A DNA stretch of 46,225 nucleotides from Chrysochromulina tobinii (GCA_001275005.1 JWZX01003159.1:1-46225); one strand, 5' to 3'; numbered from the stretch's first letter, positions 30,584 through 41,460 are shown. The notes: a model not told the origin generated them from the letters alone. A program made the numbers and translations.

Positions 30584-31945
30584 ATGAGCTCCTTTGCCGA
30601 GTCGGATCTCTCCGTCATCTCCGGCCTCACCGAGGAGCTTGCTCGCCTGCGCGGCGCGGCTAGTGCCGCTGCAGCACCACCTCTCGACCATGAAGGCGGC
30701 GCTGATGGCGCGCAATCGAAGGCGGAACAAGAAGAGGAGGATGGGATTGAGGAGGCTCTCGAGCGCATGCAGTCCGAGATGGAGGCTGCTAAGGTGCGCG
30801 CCGTCGCAGGCGATCGTGCCGCGCTGCAGAAGCAGCTGGACGACCGCGACGGGCGAGCGCGCGAGGAGCGCGAGACCCTCCTCAGCTACATCGCGGAGCT
30901 CCGCTCCCGGGAGGATGAGGCGGGTGAAGCCATCCGGAGCGCGGACTTCGAGACCGACGTGGTCGAGCTGACGGACCGAGGGCGTCTGGAGCGTGCGAAT
31001 GAGGAGGCCCACGCTGATGGCCGCGCCACGAAAAGGTCGCAGGCTCCACTCGTCGCCAAGGTCATCCAGCACGTCAAGGACCCGAGTACGATGGACGCGC
31101 TTCTCGAGATGCAGCGACTCGATGAGGCGCTCGAGGTGACGGAGCGCCGGCAAGGCGAGACGCGCGGGACATTTCTGACCGAGGCGAGCGCCGGCACGCG
31201 CGCCACGTCAGCATCGGGTCGCCCACCGCCACCCGGAGCTACTTCGTCGCTGCCGCGCGGCAAGGCGCCAAAGTCACCGCCCAAGGCTCCTGCCGATTCT
31301 CTCGGGGAGTCGTTGAGTGCCCTGAACGCGGAGATCGGCCGGCTCAAGGGCATCGACACCAGCGCTGCTGCCGCGTCGACGCGCTCCAACTCCGAAGTCT
31401 CTGCGGGGCTCTCGCAGACAGAGGACGGCCGATTTACGGTCGGTGGCCGTCGGTGTGTTGGTGGTGTATGGATCACTGTAGCGGACGAGGCACGCATCGA
31501 GAGTCTGATGGGCGACAGTAGCGGCTCCGGTGACGATGACGACGACCTCCTCGGTCCAATGGGTGAGGGCTACCGGCCCGATCCAGAGGCTTGTGAGAGG
31601 CTGGCTGCGATTGACGCGGCGCTCGAGGAGCTTGGTGGTCAGCACGCCTTGACGAGCCTCGAGTTTGATCTGCGAGCAGCCGAGCCAACGAAGCCAGCTC
31701 TGGGGAGTGATTCGTCCTTGGCGACGATGCGAATGCAGCGCGCGGACGAGGCGGCACTCACGCGCATTCGTGACCGGCTCGCGGACTTGCATTCCACCCC
31801 TTCGACTCAACCGGTGCGTAGCTCGGCGGAGTCTCAACTCCTCGCCGAGCTACTGGCATCCGTTCGCCAGGAGGCTGAGCGTGCGCTCGACTTGGCGCTC
31901 GACTCTCGGCCGAGCACGGCACGCTCGCGGACGGACCTCAGCTGA
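30584..31945 (+). CDS. Acidic coiled-coil protein of unknown function
   Basis: 453 residues from the ATG at 30584 (the upstream in-frame start is GTG). Residues 1-110 are a Glu/Ala/Arg-rich coiled coil (EEALERMQSEMEAAKVRA). A basic, Pro/Ser-rich linker lies at about 195-265. GRFTVGGRRCVGGVWITVAD may be a small folded unit, followed by an Asp-rich stretch. The C-terminal part has YRPDPEACERLAAIDAALEE, which loosely recalls FSIP1-type fibrous-sheath proteins, plus more heptads. No catalytic motif is visible. A ciliary or cytoskeletal role is only a guess. An 8-bp-arm inverted repeat overlaps the stop codon. Confidence 0.65.
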   Translation: MSSFAESDLSVISGLTEELARLRGAASAAAAPPLDHEGGADGAQSKAEQEEEDGIEEALERMQSEMEAAKVRAVAGDRAALQKQLDDRDGRAREERETLLSYIAELRSREDEAGEAIRSADFETDVVELTDRGRLERANEEAHADGRATKRSQAPLVAKVIQHVKDPSTMDALLEMQRLDEALEVTERRQGETRGTFLTEASAGTRATSASGRPPPPGATSSLPRGKAPKSPPKAPADSLGESLSALNAEIGRLKGIDTSAAAASTRSNSEVSAGLSQTEDGRFTVGGRRCVGGVWITVADEARIESLMGDSSGSGDDDDDLLGPMGEGYRPDPEACERLAAIDAALEELGGQHALTSLEFDLRAAEPTKPALGSDSSLATMRMQRADEAALTRIRDRLADLHSTPSTQPVRSSAESQLLAELLASVRQEAERALDLALDSRPSTARSRTDLS

Positions 31946-31961
31946 TGAGATAACTCATCAG
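31942..31961. repeat. Inverted repeat CTGATGAG-ATAA-CTCATCAG at the stop codon
   Basis: Eight-base arms with a four-base loop overlap the TGA of the coiled-coil gene. The right arm equals the CTCATCAG that ends the introner-like introns, so it could be a remnant of such an element or a simple 3' hairpin. Confidence 0.5.
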
Positions 31962-32529
31962 GCTGCGGCGATCGCGGCTCGGTCGTGCACGCGAAGTTCC
32001 ATGGCTATCCCGCGCACCAGTTGGCCGTTCCGCGCGCCAGCCAGCAGACACCGGGGAGCGGGGTTGGGGCTTGGGGGACAGCGGCTAGACAGCGGCTAGG
32101 CAGCGGCACGATAGAGGCCGGCGGGCATGCCGGCGAGCCGGCGAGCGGCGACTCTTGCCTTCCACGGCTATCCACGGCCTGCTGTATCCATACTACGTTG
32201 AAGGACTAGGTAAGGCGACGGAGGTCCGGTCGGAGCGCTGCGGACTGCGCGCTCATCACGACGGGATGAAGGAGAGACCTGTTGACCTCATTTGATCACT
32301 GAGCAGTCGTACAGTACGTGCTGGAACATTTCAGAACACCCTCAGTGCTTTGGGAAAATGTCCAGATTTCCCAATAAGCGCCGCTCCATAGGAGCACGAT
32401 GTGTGCACGACCTGACAGTTCGTGAGAAAAAAAGGGTTCACACTGCGCCTCCTGCGCCGCAGCCGTCTTGTGTCTGTGCAGCGAAGGAGCGTCAGAAGCG
32501 CAGTCTCGCACGGGCTCCCTCGCTGCCCC
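31962..32529. other. Intergenic region upstream of the chromatin-reader gene
   Basis: No gene is supported. Short GC-rich direct repeats (CAGCGGCTAG near 32080; GCCGGCGAGC near 32120) are followed by less GC-rich sequence to about 32450. It presumably contains the promoter and 5' UTR of the next gene. Confidence 0.45.
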
Positions 32530-35500
32530 ATGGATGCGTGGTGTACACCGGGCAAGCGCGTTGAGGTGATCCTGTGTGAGGAGGGCCTTGCTGGCAGTCG
32601 ATACGCTGCGCGAGTGATTGAGGTGGACAAAGGCCGGGCGTTCGTCGAGTTTGAGGTGAGACGCTCCTCCTCAGCTCGGCAGCTTGAGGGCCGCACTGAG
32701 ACCGTTGCCACCCCTCACAGGCGTTCAACGAGGAAGGCTCAAAGGAAGCGCTGCTGCGTGAGTGGCACACGGCGGACAATATTCAGCCAATCCCTCCACC
32801 GACTCCCGAAGGCTTTCTTAAGGTGCGGCTCACGGCTGCACAGCCATGTTCATGTTCGATGAGCGCTGTCGTGCGGATGGTCGTATTGACGCGCCCGCGC
32901 TGCATGCTCCACAGCGGCTGACGAATTCCGATGAGGTGGACGTCTTCTATGATGATGGCTGGTGGCTGATGAAATTCGTGGGCACGCGCCGGAGCGCGAG
33001 TGGGACGGAGTACCACGTGCGATCGGACTTGTACCAAGTTGAACGATGGGTACCTGCCGATCACATCCGGCCTCATTGGAGGCGTCGGGGCGCCAAGTGG
33101 CGGGAGCTTGACCAGATGCGCAAGCAGCCTGCACAGGCGAAGGCGCCACCGCCAAAGGACGCGTCGCCATCACCCAAGGCTGCCGGACCCACAGCGGCTC
33201 CGGCGGCATCCGCTCGCACTCGCAAGGCGGCTCCCGTTGGCAAGATGGCATCGCCATCCTTGAGGGCCATGGGCGCTCAAGATGGCGCCAGGCCCACGAG
33301 CGCCGGTGGTAGTAGCAGTGCACCGCTGTCCGTTGGCATCGCGCCGCACATCCCGGGATGGGCTCGCACTATCCGGATGGGCGGCTCGATCGGCGAGCTC
33401 TGCGGCAGGATGCTCCGGCAGATGCATGCACGCGAGGAGGCGGCCTGGTTTGAGAACCCGGTATCCCTGGGGGATGTGCCCGACTACCTCACCGTCATTT
33501 CGCAGCCGATGGACTACAGCACAATGGGTAAGAAGCTCGCCGAAGGCGAGTACAGCGCTGACTTACTCAGCTTTGCGTCCGACATGCGCCTCATCTTTAG
33601 CAACGCCCTCGCGTACAACTGGGATCCAGAGAATGAGTGCCACCAAGCAGCCAAGCAGGTTCACCCGGCGCCCCTCGCTCCCACTGCCGGAGTTGTCTCC
33701 CCCGTCGCGCACCCTCCTCCGCGCACGCGCCACGTGCCCTGCACCTCGCCAACGTACTGCCACTCATCTGCCCCGCGCATCTGGTTTGCGCAGTCCCAGC
33801 GCAACTTTGAGATGCTCTTCGCCGCGGCGCTGGAGGCAAAGGCACAGCTTCGGGCAGCTGAGGCATCGAAGGATGGCACCATCGAAGGAGGCCGCACGGT
33901 CGGCGATGCCGTCAGCGACAAGGAGGAGGAGGACGAGGAGGAGGACGAGGCGGAAGCGGAGGAGGAGCGTGGGGGCGATGGCGACGGTGTGAGCGGGGTC
34001 AGCGACGACAGCGAGGGCGAGGGCGAGGGCGAGGACGGCGAGGGCACCGCCACGAGGCTGAAAAGGGAAGGCCTGTCTGTCGAGGACGAGATGGCCTTCC
34101 TCATCAAGCTGGTGGTTGCATCGGGCGGCAGCGCCGATATGCTCGACGGGTGGACCATTGGGCGCTTGACGCGCGGCGACAAGGTGTACTCCGACCCAGA
34201 CGGCGTCAAGATGATTTCTCGGCTGCAGGTGGTGCGCCATCTCCACCTCGACGAGGCGGCGGGCAAGCGCAAGCTTGACGCGGAGAAGGAGCAGTGCAAG
34301 CTCGCGAAGCAGGAGGAGAAGCGTGCGGTGAGCTCATTGCGTCTTAATGATCTCTGATTGCGACTTGATGATCTCTGATTGCGACTTGTTGATCTCTGAT
34401 TGCGACTTGTTGATCTCTGATTGCGACTTGTTGATCTCTGATTGCGACTTGTTGATCTCTGATTGCGGCTGGTTGATCTCTGATTGCGAGGAGAAGCGAG
34501 CGGTGGGTGTGCGGCCCGAACCCCGAGCGCTGGCCCTCCTGCGCGTCGCAGGCCGCCACCTCGCCGCCGCTTCGCCCCATACCGCCTGACGCGCTGCCTG
34601 CGGCCGAGTCTGTGTGTCAGGAGCGCGAGGCGCAGCGTCAGAAGCGCGAGGCCGAGCGCGCGGCGGCGCGCGCCGAAAAGGAAGCGCAGCGGGCGGCATT
34701 GGTTGCGGAGAGGGAAGCACGCCGAGCGGCCGTGCGCGCCGACAAGAAGGCTGAGGCCGAGGATCGCTTGCACCCGAAGCAGCTCTGCGACGATGCCTTT
34801 CGGCTTCCCGCGCGGCCGGACCATTCACAGCTCGGCCCGGCCGTGTGGGATGCGATGCTGCCGCAGCTGCCGAAGCGCACCGGTGCGAGTGCGCTGCCTG
34901 GACCGCCGGCAAAGGCGCGCGAGGTGAACCCTGGCGTGCCCTCCGCCGCATTCGGTGACCTTCTCTTCGTCTGCGACTTTGTGCGCGCGCTCGGCCCCGC
35001 GCTCGCGCTGCCGGCGGAATGCGCGGCGGCAGGCCAGCTCGCGCCGCTTTTGGGCGGCTCGTCGGCAGTGGAGGGCGCCGAAGCTGCCACGTCACCCAAG
35101 GCGCTAGAGATACTCCACAGGCAGCTGCTGCACGTGCTGCTCGCGGACTCGACGGCGGGCGAGTGGTGGGCCGCGGGCACAGAGCCGCTGCCCGTGCTCG
35201 TGAATTCGGAAGCCCTCGATGCGGCCGCACTGTCGCTCTCGATGGCCCCTCGCCGCCTGCCGCCGGACGCGGTCAACGAGCGCAACTGGCCGCTCGTGTG
35301 CGTGGTTGTGGCCCTTCGGCTACACGAGTGGCTCGCGGCGGACGAAGAGCCTCTGCTCGAGGTGCCCAAGGGAGGCACTCGCTCCGCGCACGCCGTCACG
35401 CCCCTGCAGCGCGCCGTGTGGGCGATCTGGGCGGCGCGTCCTACGACGTACGTTGAGGTCCATGCCGCGCTCCCTGCAGCCGAACAGCTCGCGCTGCTGG

Positions 35501-38500
35501 CCATGCTAGTGGACGGAGCGAGCCAGACGGCGGCGGCGGCACGTGCGGCGGAGGCGCGCCATGCCGAGAGCGCCCTTGTGGCGGCGGAGCTGCAGCCCAA
35601 GCCCAAGCCCGATCAAGCCATCCTCGTGAGCTCGATCCGTGCCGAGTTGGCGCGACAGGCCGCGCCGGCGGGCAAGAAGCGCAAGTCAGACGGCCAGCCG
35701 GCGGCCAGCGAGGGCAATGCGTGGTTGTGCGAGATTGGTCGACTGGAGACCGTGCGGCGCGCGGCGGAGCGGCATAGGCTGCAAGGGCGTGTGGAGCTCC
35801 TGACACGCGCCGAGCTCGAGGCATGCGAGCTTGAACTCCTCCTGGACACGGAGGCCCAATGCATGCCCGTGGACACGCTCGGCCGCAAGCGGCAATCCAA
35901 GACGCTCTTCCAAGCGAAAGCGCTCCGGCACGCGCTGCTCCACCGTCGTGACGAGCTCCGCACGGCCCGCATGGAGGCCGAGCGACAGCTCTCTCAGGCA
36001 TTGCTTGGTGGGGGAGCAGGCTCGTCGACGAGGCAGCTGTGCGCCGCGCTGGCGGCCGGCCGTGCCGCGGCCTTGGAGGGAGATGCGAGCATCGATGGCG
36101 TGGGCCCACTTGGCATGATCCGAGGGCGATGGATGTTGACGCTCATGTACGATGCCTACGTGGCTCTACTCGCTCAGCTGTGCGACGACCGATCCCCCGC
36201 TGCGCTTGCCGCTGCCTTGCAGCGCAGCGCTGATCTCTCGACACGGACGTTCAGTCTCGGCTTGGACCGGTGGGGCCGCCGTTACTGGGTACGCATTACC
36301 CCGTCGCTCAGCGCGCGCGCGTGGCCAGCTCGGCAGCCGGCGAGGCAGTCGGCTTGCATGCAACGCTCTGTGCGCCCAAGGCCTTGCATGCAACGCTCTG
36401 TGCGCCCAAGGCTTTGCATGCAACGCTCTGTGCGCCCAAGGCCTTGCGTCGCCGCGCGCCGCGCCCGTGCCGCGAGTTCGGCTCTGCTCTGCCGCGCTGA
36501 CTGTCCCGTCGCCGCATGCGCGCGCGCGCCCGTGCCGCAGACCTTTGCCTCTGTGGCTCACGAGGCGAACCGCCCCGAGGCTCTGATCGTCTACGTGCAG
36601 CCGTCGGAGCCATCACAGCCATCACGTCCCACGGACGTTCACAGCCCACGCAGCCATTCACATTCACATTCACACGAGATGGCCAAGCGACCCATAATTT
36701 TGGCGCCTCCCCCCCCGCCGCCTCCCCCGCCGCCCGTGAAGAAGCCACACCCGAACCAATACACCAAGCTCCGCGAGGCACAGGCGGCAGCGGCCGCCGT
36801 GCAGCAGCCGCCGCCGCCGCCGCTGCGGCAGCCGTCGCCGCAGCAGCAGTCGCAGCAGCCTTCACGTTCCTCGGAGGCTCACAGCCCACGAAGCCACGCG
36901 GGTGGCATGTACGCGGGGGTGGGCATGTACGCGGGGGTGGGCCTGCACACGGGGGTGGGCATGCAAACGGGGGGGGGCATGCACGCGGGGACCGTTGTAG
37001 AGGGAGGGCGAGACCGGTATGTAGACGGTACCCGGAGGGAGGGCGAGTGGAGCGCCTTTATGGGCATTGACGCGGCCGAGGCGCTCGCGCGCGCGCTCGA
37101 CGACCGCGGATGGCATGAGCGCCGCTTGCAGGCCGCCCTTTGGAAGCTGTGCGACGGTCGTCTGCAGCAGGCGCACAGCCTCCGGGAGCCCAGCCACTCG
37201 CAGCTCGCAGATGAGATGCTGCCACCGTTTGAGCCCGAGAGCCTCCCTCGGTTTGAGCCCGAGGTTGTGTGCACCAACGAAGGCGGCGGCAGCGGGAGAC
37301 GGTACCCAGACGGGACCCAGGGCCGGTTCGAGCTCGCCGACTCGATCGCAGGGTCCTTATCACAGGAGCGTACCGATGCGCGGCTCTACGAAGGGGCGCA
37401 CGCGAAGGGCTGGCGTGTCTTCGAGAGAGACGGTAAGGGTCACTTCTGGTACCGGATCACCACTTACTGCTTCACCAGCCGGACGGAGGCGCTTCTGTTT
37501 GATCAGACCGGTGAGGTGCCCGTCGTCGCCTCCGGTGCAGAGCGGCTGCGTGGACCGCCGCTCAAGCAGTCGGATCAAGAAGATGCGATCGAGAGTAGGC
37601 ACCGCTCTAGCGGTCGGACCAAGAGGATGAGGATGCGGTACGACGAGGACGAGGCGGCGGCGGATGAGCCGGCTGAGAGTGCGTGGACTCACGCGGAGAT
37701 GGAGGCGGTGCAGCTGGTGCTGCTCGCCGTCGGCCACAGCCGCGCTCCAGCCGTGATCACCAAGGGATTGGTCGAAGAGGCGGCCAGGCGTGCGGCGGCT
37801 GGGCGTGCGGCCGAGAGCGAGGACGAGGGCGAGGACAAGTGCGAGGACGAGGGCGAGGGTGAGCACAAGGGCGAGGACCAGGGCGAGGACCAGGGCGAGG
37901 ACCAGGGTGAGAACAAGGGCGAGGACAAGGGTGAGGACCAGGGCGAAGACGAAGGGGACACCAAGCCGTTGGTTGCGGACGAGGATGACGCGACATTGAG
38001 AGCGGATCTCCCGACATTGAGAGCGGATCTCCCGACATTGAGAGCGGATCTCCCGGCATTGAGAGCGGATCTCCCGGACGAGGTGGCCGGGGCGACGGCC
38101 TCCTCCTCGGAAGGCGCTGTACTGGCGCCGGCACCGGCGACGGCGGCAGCAGCCCGAGGTTCGGAAGCAGCGGCGGACGATGGACAGGCGGCCGGCAAGC
38201 TCGCTGCAGCCTTGAGCTGCCTGGCCGCGCGGCGTGACAAGCTCCGAGCCGTGCGGCGCGCGTGTGACGTCATCAAGCTCGGCTGGCTCCGTCATGCGCC
38301 ACACGCCACGCGCGGCACGCTGCTCCCACCCTCTCTTCACACCGTCTACCCGTATATCATCCGCCGCGAGTGGGAGGCGGGTGCGGCTAAGGGATGCACT
38401 GCGGATGGCAACGTGCACAAGGGTGAGGCACACAAGGACATGGCAGGGGGCGTGGCGGAGAGCGTGGCGGGGGGCAAGGCGCAGGGGCGACCGAGATCGC

Positions 38501-39874
38501 CGAGATGCACCGCCGATACGGCTCCAGTGCTACCGCCTGGCTTCGCAGAGCGACGAGCAACCGCGGTCGATCGCGGGTCGCCACGAGATGAGGAGGCTGC
38601 CGAGGCGCAGGTAGCCGGCCGGGCTGCGCGGGAGGAGGGAACGGCGCCAGTGCATGTCAAGGTGCAGAAGAGCGACGAGGGCCTCGAGAGGCTATCACAG
38701 CAGCCGCCACAGGGTGCGGACCAGGAAGAGACGGGCGACGCTCTGGTGGGCCAGCGGATCAAGGTGCATTGGCCGCTGGACGAAGCATGGTACGTGGCGG
38801 TCGTGACTGGGTACAGCCACGAGACGAAGCAGCACGAGGTGCGCTACGTGGACGATGACGTGGTCGAGGCCCTCGATCTGGACGAGGAGGAGTGGCGTCT
38901 CGACGGGCGGGGTGCGGGCCCTAATCTACCACAGGGTTTGGGCCCTGGCTTCCTCTACAGGGTCTGGGGCTCTGCCTGTCTCCCTACCGCCGCCCGACGG
39001 CTGGCGGTGGGTTATGGAGGGCGAGACGATTGAGGTCGAGGTGGCGGCGAGCGAGGACGCACCGGCAGTGTGGGTCACGGCCGAGGTCCTCACCGTTCTC
39101 GTCGACGGTTCCTTCCAGGCCCGCATCGTGCTGCCCGACGGCTCCGATGAGTGGGACGACTGGTTCTCGTGGCAGGAGGAGGGCTCGGACTGGCGCCGAC
39201 GGGCCAAGCGCGTGCGTAAGTCGGCAACGGACTTTGCGGCTGACGTGGCAGATCCAGATCCAGATCCAGATCCAGTGGTTGATCCAGCGATGAAGATGCA
39301 GCTAGTGCCCATCGGCACGCGTGTTAAAGTCTACCGGCTGAAGCACAAGAGCTGGTTTGTGGGCGAGGTGGTCGAGGTGCGACGTCTGGTCGATAAGATT
39401 GAGCACCGCGTGCACCTCGATGGCGGCGAGCGGCTCTGGTTCGACTTTGCATCCATCCCCTGCATGGTGCTCGGCGAGCTGAACCAGACTTCCGGTGCCG
39501 AGACGGCACAGGGTGCGGCGAAGGGCGCGGCGGCGGAGGGCGACGAGGCGCGTGCTGCGCGGGTGCTCGCTTTCCTCGAGGCGCGGCTGCCCATATTGCT
39601 CGCAGAGCCCACACGACTTGAGGCGATGCTCCGCGCCTCAGTGGTCGCTGGTCATCTCCAGGCCCACGAGCGGCTCGAGCAAGCCAACCGCGAGGCTGCC
39701 TCCCGGGCCGAGACCGCACGCACGCAGGCCGAGGCCGCGCTCAAGGCGGCCGAGGCCGCGCGCAAGGCCGAGCAACGGAGGGCCACGCGACCCTACGACG
39801 GGTCGTGCGCGGCGTGCCGCGGACGCCACGTGCGCCACACATGTGTGGGAGCAGCGGCTGGGGAGAGAGCCTGA
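32530..39874 (+). CDS. Giant multi-domain chromatin reader: Agenet, bromodomain, MBD/TAM-like, DDT, WHIM/WSD, Tudor (BAZ2-like)
   Basis: Predicted exons 32530-32655, 32721-32822, 32915-33658, 33794-34327, 34621-36288, 36541-38911 and 38961-39874; all phases agree, about 2,152 residues. Domains in order: split Agenet/Tudor (RVEVILCEEGLAGSRYAARV, EAFNEEGSKEALLREWH, VDVFYDDGWWLMKFVG); bromodomain about 230-345 (DYLTVISQPMDYSTMGKKL, IFSNALAYNWDPENECHQAA); acidic stretch; MBD/TAM-like (DGWTIGRLTRG, YSDPDGVKMISRLQVVRHL); basic helix; DDT about 605-690 (FGDLLFVCDFVRALGPAL); WHIM1-like (VNERNWPLVCVVVALRLHEW); WSD motif (LGLDRWGRRYW); a second half with Pro-rich and acidic repeats; Tudor-like modules (RIKVHWPLDEAWYVAVVTGY; DGSDEWDDWFSW; RVKVYRLKHKSWFVGEVVEV); a coiled coil; and a final CAACRGRHVRHTC. 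The set resembles the BAZ/TIP5 accessory subunits of ISWI remodellers. Histone binding is inferred. Two introns (135 and 252 nt) are stop-free multiples of three. Confidence 0.82.
33659..33793 (+). other. In-frame intron inside the bromodomain
   Basis: The intron is 135 nt, with donor AAGCAG|GTTCACC and acceptor TTTGCGCAG|TCCCAGCGC. It has no stop in the reading frame. Splicing joins HQAAKQ to SQRNFEMLF, as expected for the last bromodomain helix. Retention would insert 45 Pro/Ala-rich residues and probably disrupt the fold. Confidence 0.7.
34328..34620 (+). mobile_element. Introner-like intron with duplicated exon end and 21-bp minisatellite
   Basis: The donor GCG|GTGAGCTC follows GAGGAGAAGCGTGCG. 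A near-copy of the exon end plus donor (GAGGAGAAGCGAGCGGTGGG) lies at 34488-34507, after a block of CTCTGATTGC repeats. The acceptor GTGTGTCAG at 34620 keeps frame (EEKRA joined to EREAQRQ). An alternative splicing path would include a 12-nt microexon (34491-34502, EKRA). An acceptor at 34555 is also in frame. Confidence 0.65.
34349..34488. repeat. 21-bp minisatellite, 7 copies (GATCTCTGATTGCGACTTGTT)
   Basis: Copies start every 21 bp from 34349 to 34475. The minus strand reads through as a seven-residue repeat (QSEINKS), but this is a by-product of the repeat length. The core CTCTGATTGC is shared with introner-like introns elsewhere in the window. Confidence 0.9.
36289..36540 (+). other. In-frame intron at the WSD motif, containing three 30-bp repeats
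   Basis: The intron is 252 nt, with donor TACTGG|GTACGC and acceptor GTGCCGCAG|ACCTTTGCC. Splicing joins GRRYW to TFASVAHEANRP, as expected for the WSD region. Three 30-bp repeats starting TTGCATGCAACG lie at 36354, 36384 and 36414. The segment has no stop in frame, so it is silent to simple ORF inspection. Confidence 0.65.
37818..38076. repeat. Coding repeats: acidic GED units and four 21-bp LRADLPT units
   Basis: About 37818-37965 encodes a Glu/Asp/Gly-rich stretch of GED-type units. From 37993 to 38076 a 21-bp unit (ACATTGAGAGCGGATCTCCCG) is repeated four times at 37993, 38014, 38035 and 38056, encoding TLRADLP. Both lie in the chromatin-reader gene and are likely length-variable. Confidence 0.85.
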
Positions 39875-40525
39875 AGACCCCCCGTAAGGGCGTAAGCGGG
39901 CGGCGCGCGTGCCCCTTGGCGCCCGGGAAGCACATCTCGCCTGTACTGTAGGATCCCACTGTAGGATCCCCCAGCTGTTAGTACCACGTAGCACAATAGA
40001 CCTCTACAACTACACGACAATTCGGACATTTAGAGTGCGCCACTGCGCGGCTCCCATGAGGATGAGCCAGTCCGCATCTTTTCAGTTACAAATCTCTCTC
40101 GTCTCCCGACATGTTGCATGTAGTCTTGTGTTAGAGATGTAGAGGGGTGCAAACTCTAAATCCCACAAAATTCACACGATGTGTTGAACACTCGGCCCGT
40201 ATTCCATGACCTGATACCTCGATTTGGGTGTTCAGGTGTTGCAGGAATAGAGGGTCATTAAGGCTCGGGGTGCCATCGTGAGCGTCCGTAACCGCTACTT
40301 GTGAGCAATTCTCGCGCGGCGGCATGTTTTCAACTTGTCATGCCGATTATGCATCTTTGCTTGATGTGGGCCCGTCGGTGCCGGGGGGGGCCTACGGGGG
40401 GTACAGGTCAATGGTACACGAGGTAAACGTCCCATACCGGGTAACGTCAACGACCGACATCTTGGTGGTAGGTCGCGCTACATCTTGGTGATTGCGTCCT
40501 TGAGCACTACCGGGTACCGCACCAA
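39875..40525. other. Intergenic region
   Basis: 651 bp without a supportable gene. It contains a 12-bp direct repeat CTGTAGGATCCC (about 39945 and 39958), a G-rich run with eight consecutive G residues near 40384, and two copies of ACATCTTGGTG near 40457 and 40481. The last part should be the promoter of the transporter gene. Confidence 0.45.
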
Positions 40526-41329
40526 ATGGCAGCGCTCCTATTCACTGTGAGCACCACGCTGTCGGCCTTTCACCTCCAGCCGCGAAGGCTGCCTGCCTGT
40601 GCAACGAGAACGGCACCGGCCCTGCTGCGACCGACTTTCATGGTAGCACTTGGACCCAACGACATTCAGGGCAGCCTCGCCGCAGAGAATGAGCAGCTGC
40701 GGCAACGCGTGGCTGAGCTCGAGGCACAGGTGCAAAGGACTGAGGGCCTTTGCGAGGTTCTGGATGATGGCGGCGGGTGGACCAGCTCCCTCGGCACTCG
40801 TGCTTCGTGGCTTCTAGGGCTGCTGATTTGCCAGTCGTTCTCGTCGTTGGTACTCGCCGACAACGAGGCGCTTCTGCTGGAGCATCCAACAGTCATCTTC
40901 TTCATGACGATGCTCGTGGGCGCGGGCGGTAACGCGGGCAATCAGGCAGCGGTGAGGATCATCCGGGGTCTCGCAACCGGCGAGGTGGACCCGTCGCCGA
41001 CAGAGCGCACGAGGGCCATCGTCTCTGACGAGATGCGGCGCGCTCTCGCGCTCGGCGGTATTCTTGTGGTCGCTGGCTTCCTGCGCGTCATCGCATTCGA
41101 TGGGACGACGCTCGTGGATGCTGCGGCCATCTCTGCCTCGCTCTTTATCATCGTGAGCTCCTCTGTCGTGCTTGGCACGATGCTGCCGCTGCTGCTCTCG
41201 AAGCTGCGCGTGGACGCGGCGCACGCATCGACGACCATCCAAGTGGTCATGGACGTGATGGGCGTCTTGATCACGTGCTCTGTCGCTCCAAAGATCTTCT
41301 CCGCTGCGGCGGAGGCACACCTTATATGA
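40526..41329 (+). CDS. MgtE/SLC41-type Mg2+ transporter, single membrane domain, probably plastid-targeted
   Basis: 267 residues, single exon. The C-terminal 180 residues match the MgtE integral membrane domain: RASWLLGLLICQSFSS, the signature HPTVIFFMTMLVGAGGNAGNQA (abbreviated core LVGAGGNAGNQA) followed by VRIIRGLATG, and later PLLLSKLRVDAAHAST and a final hydrophobic helix. This domain forms the divalent cation pore. The usual cytosolic N and CBS gating domains of bacterial MgtE are absent; a short coiled coil (ENEQLRQRVAELEAQV) stands in their place. The N-terminus is hydrophobic then basic with LSAFHLQPRR, resembling the signal peptide plus SAF/FxP transit motif of complex red plastids. 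That location is inferred. It would supply Mg2+ across a plastid envelope membrane. Confidence 0.85.
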   Translation: MAALLFTVSTTLSAFHLQPRRLPACATRTAPALLRPTFMVALGPNDIQGSLAAENEQLRQRVAELEAQVQRTEGLCEVLDDGGGWTSSLGTRASWLLGLLICQSFSSLVLADNEALLLEHPTVIFFMTMLVGAGGNAGNQAAVRIIRGLATGEVDPSPTERTRAIVSDEMRRALALGGILVVAGFLRVIAFDGTTLVDAAAISASLFIIVSSSVVLGTMLPLLLSKLRVDAAHASTTIQVVMDVMGVLITCSVAPKIFSAAAEAHLI

Positions 41330-41460
41330 GAAATTGTATGTAATTCGAAACACTTGTATACTAGCAGCTCAGTATGTTCTTATGTCGTTTCGGGTATCTC
41401 ACGGGTCTGGCCGTCGTGAAAACGGTGAGTGTGAATGTGAATAAAAGCACACAGCAGAAC

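Noticed and set aside
34349-34488. Regularly spaced repeats resembling a CRISPR array
   Set aside because: Units are directly adjacent 21-bp copies with no unique spacers, in a eukaryotic intron.
34344-34580. Minus-strand repetitive peptide with QSEINKS units
   Set aside because: It arises only because the 21-bp intronic minisatellite is a multiple of three; it lies inside an intron of the plus-strand gene.
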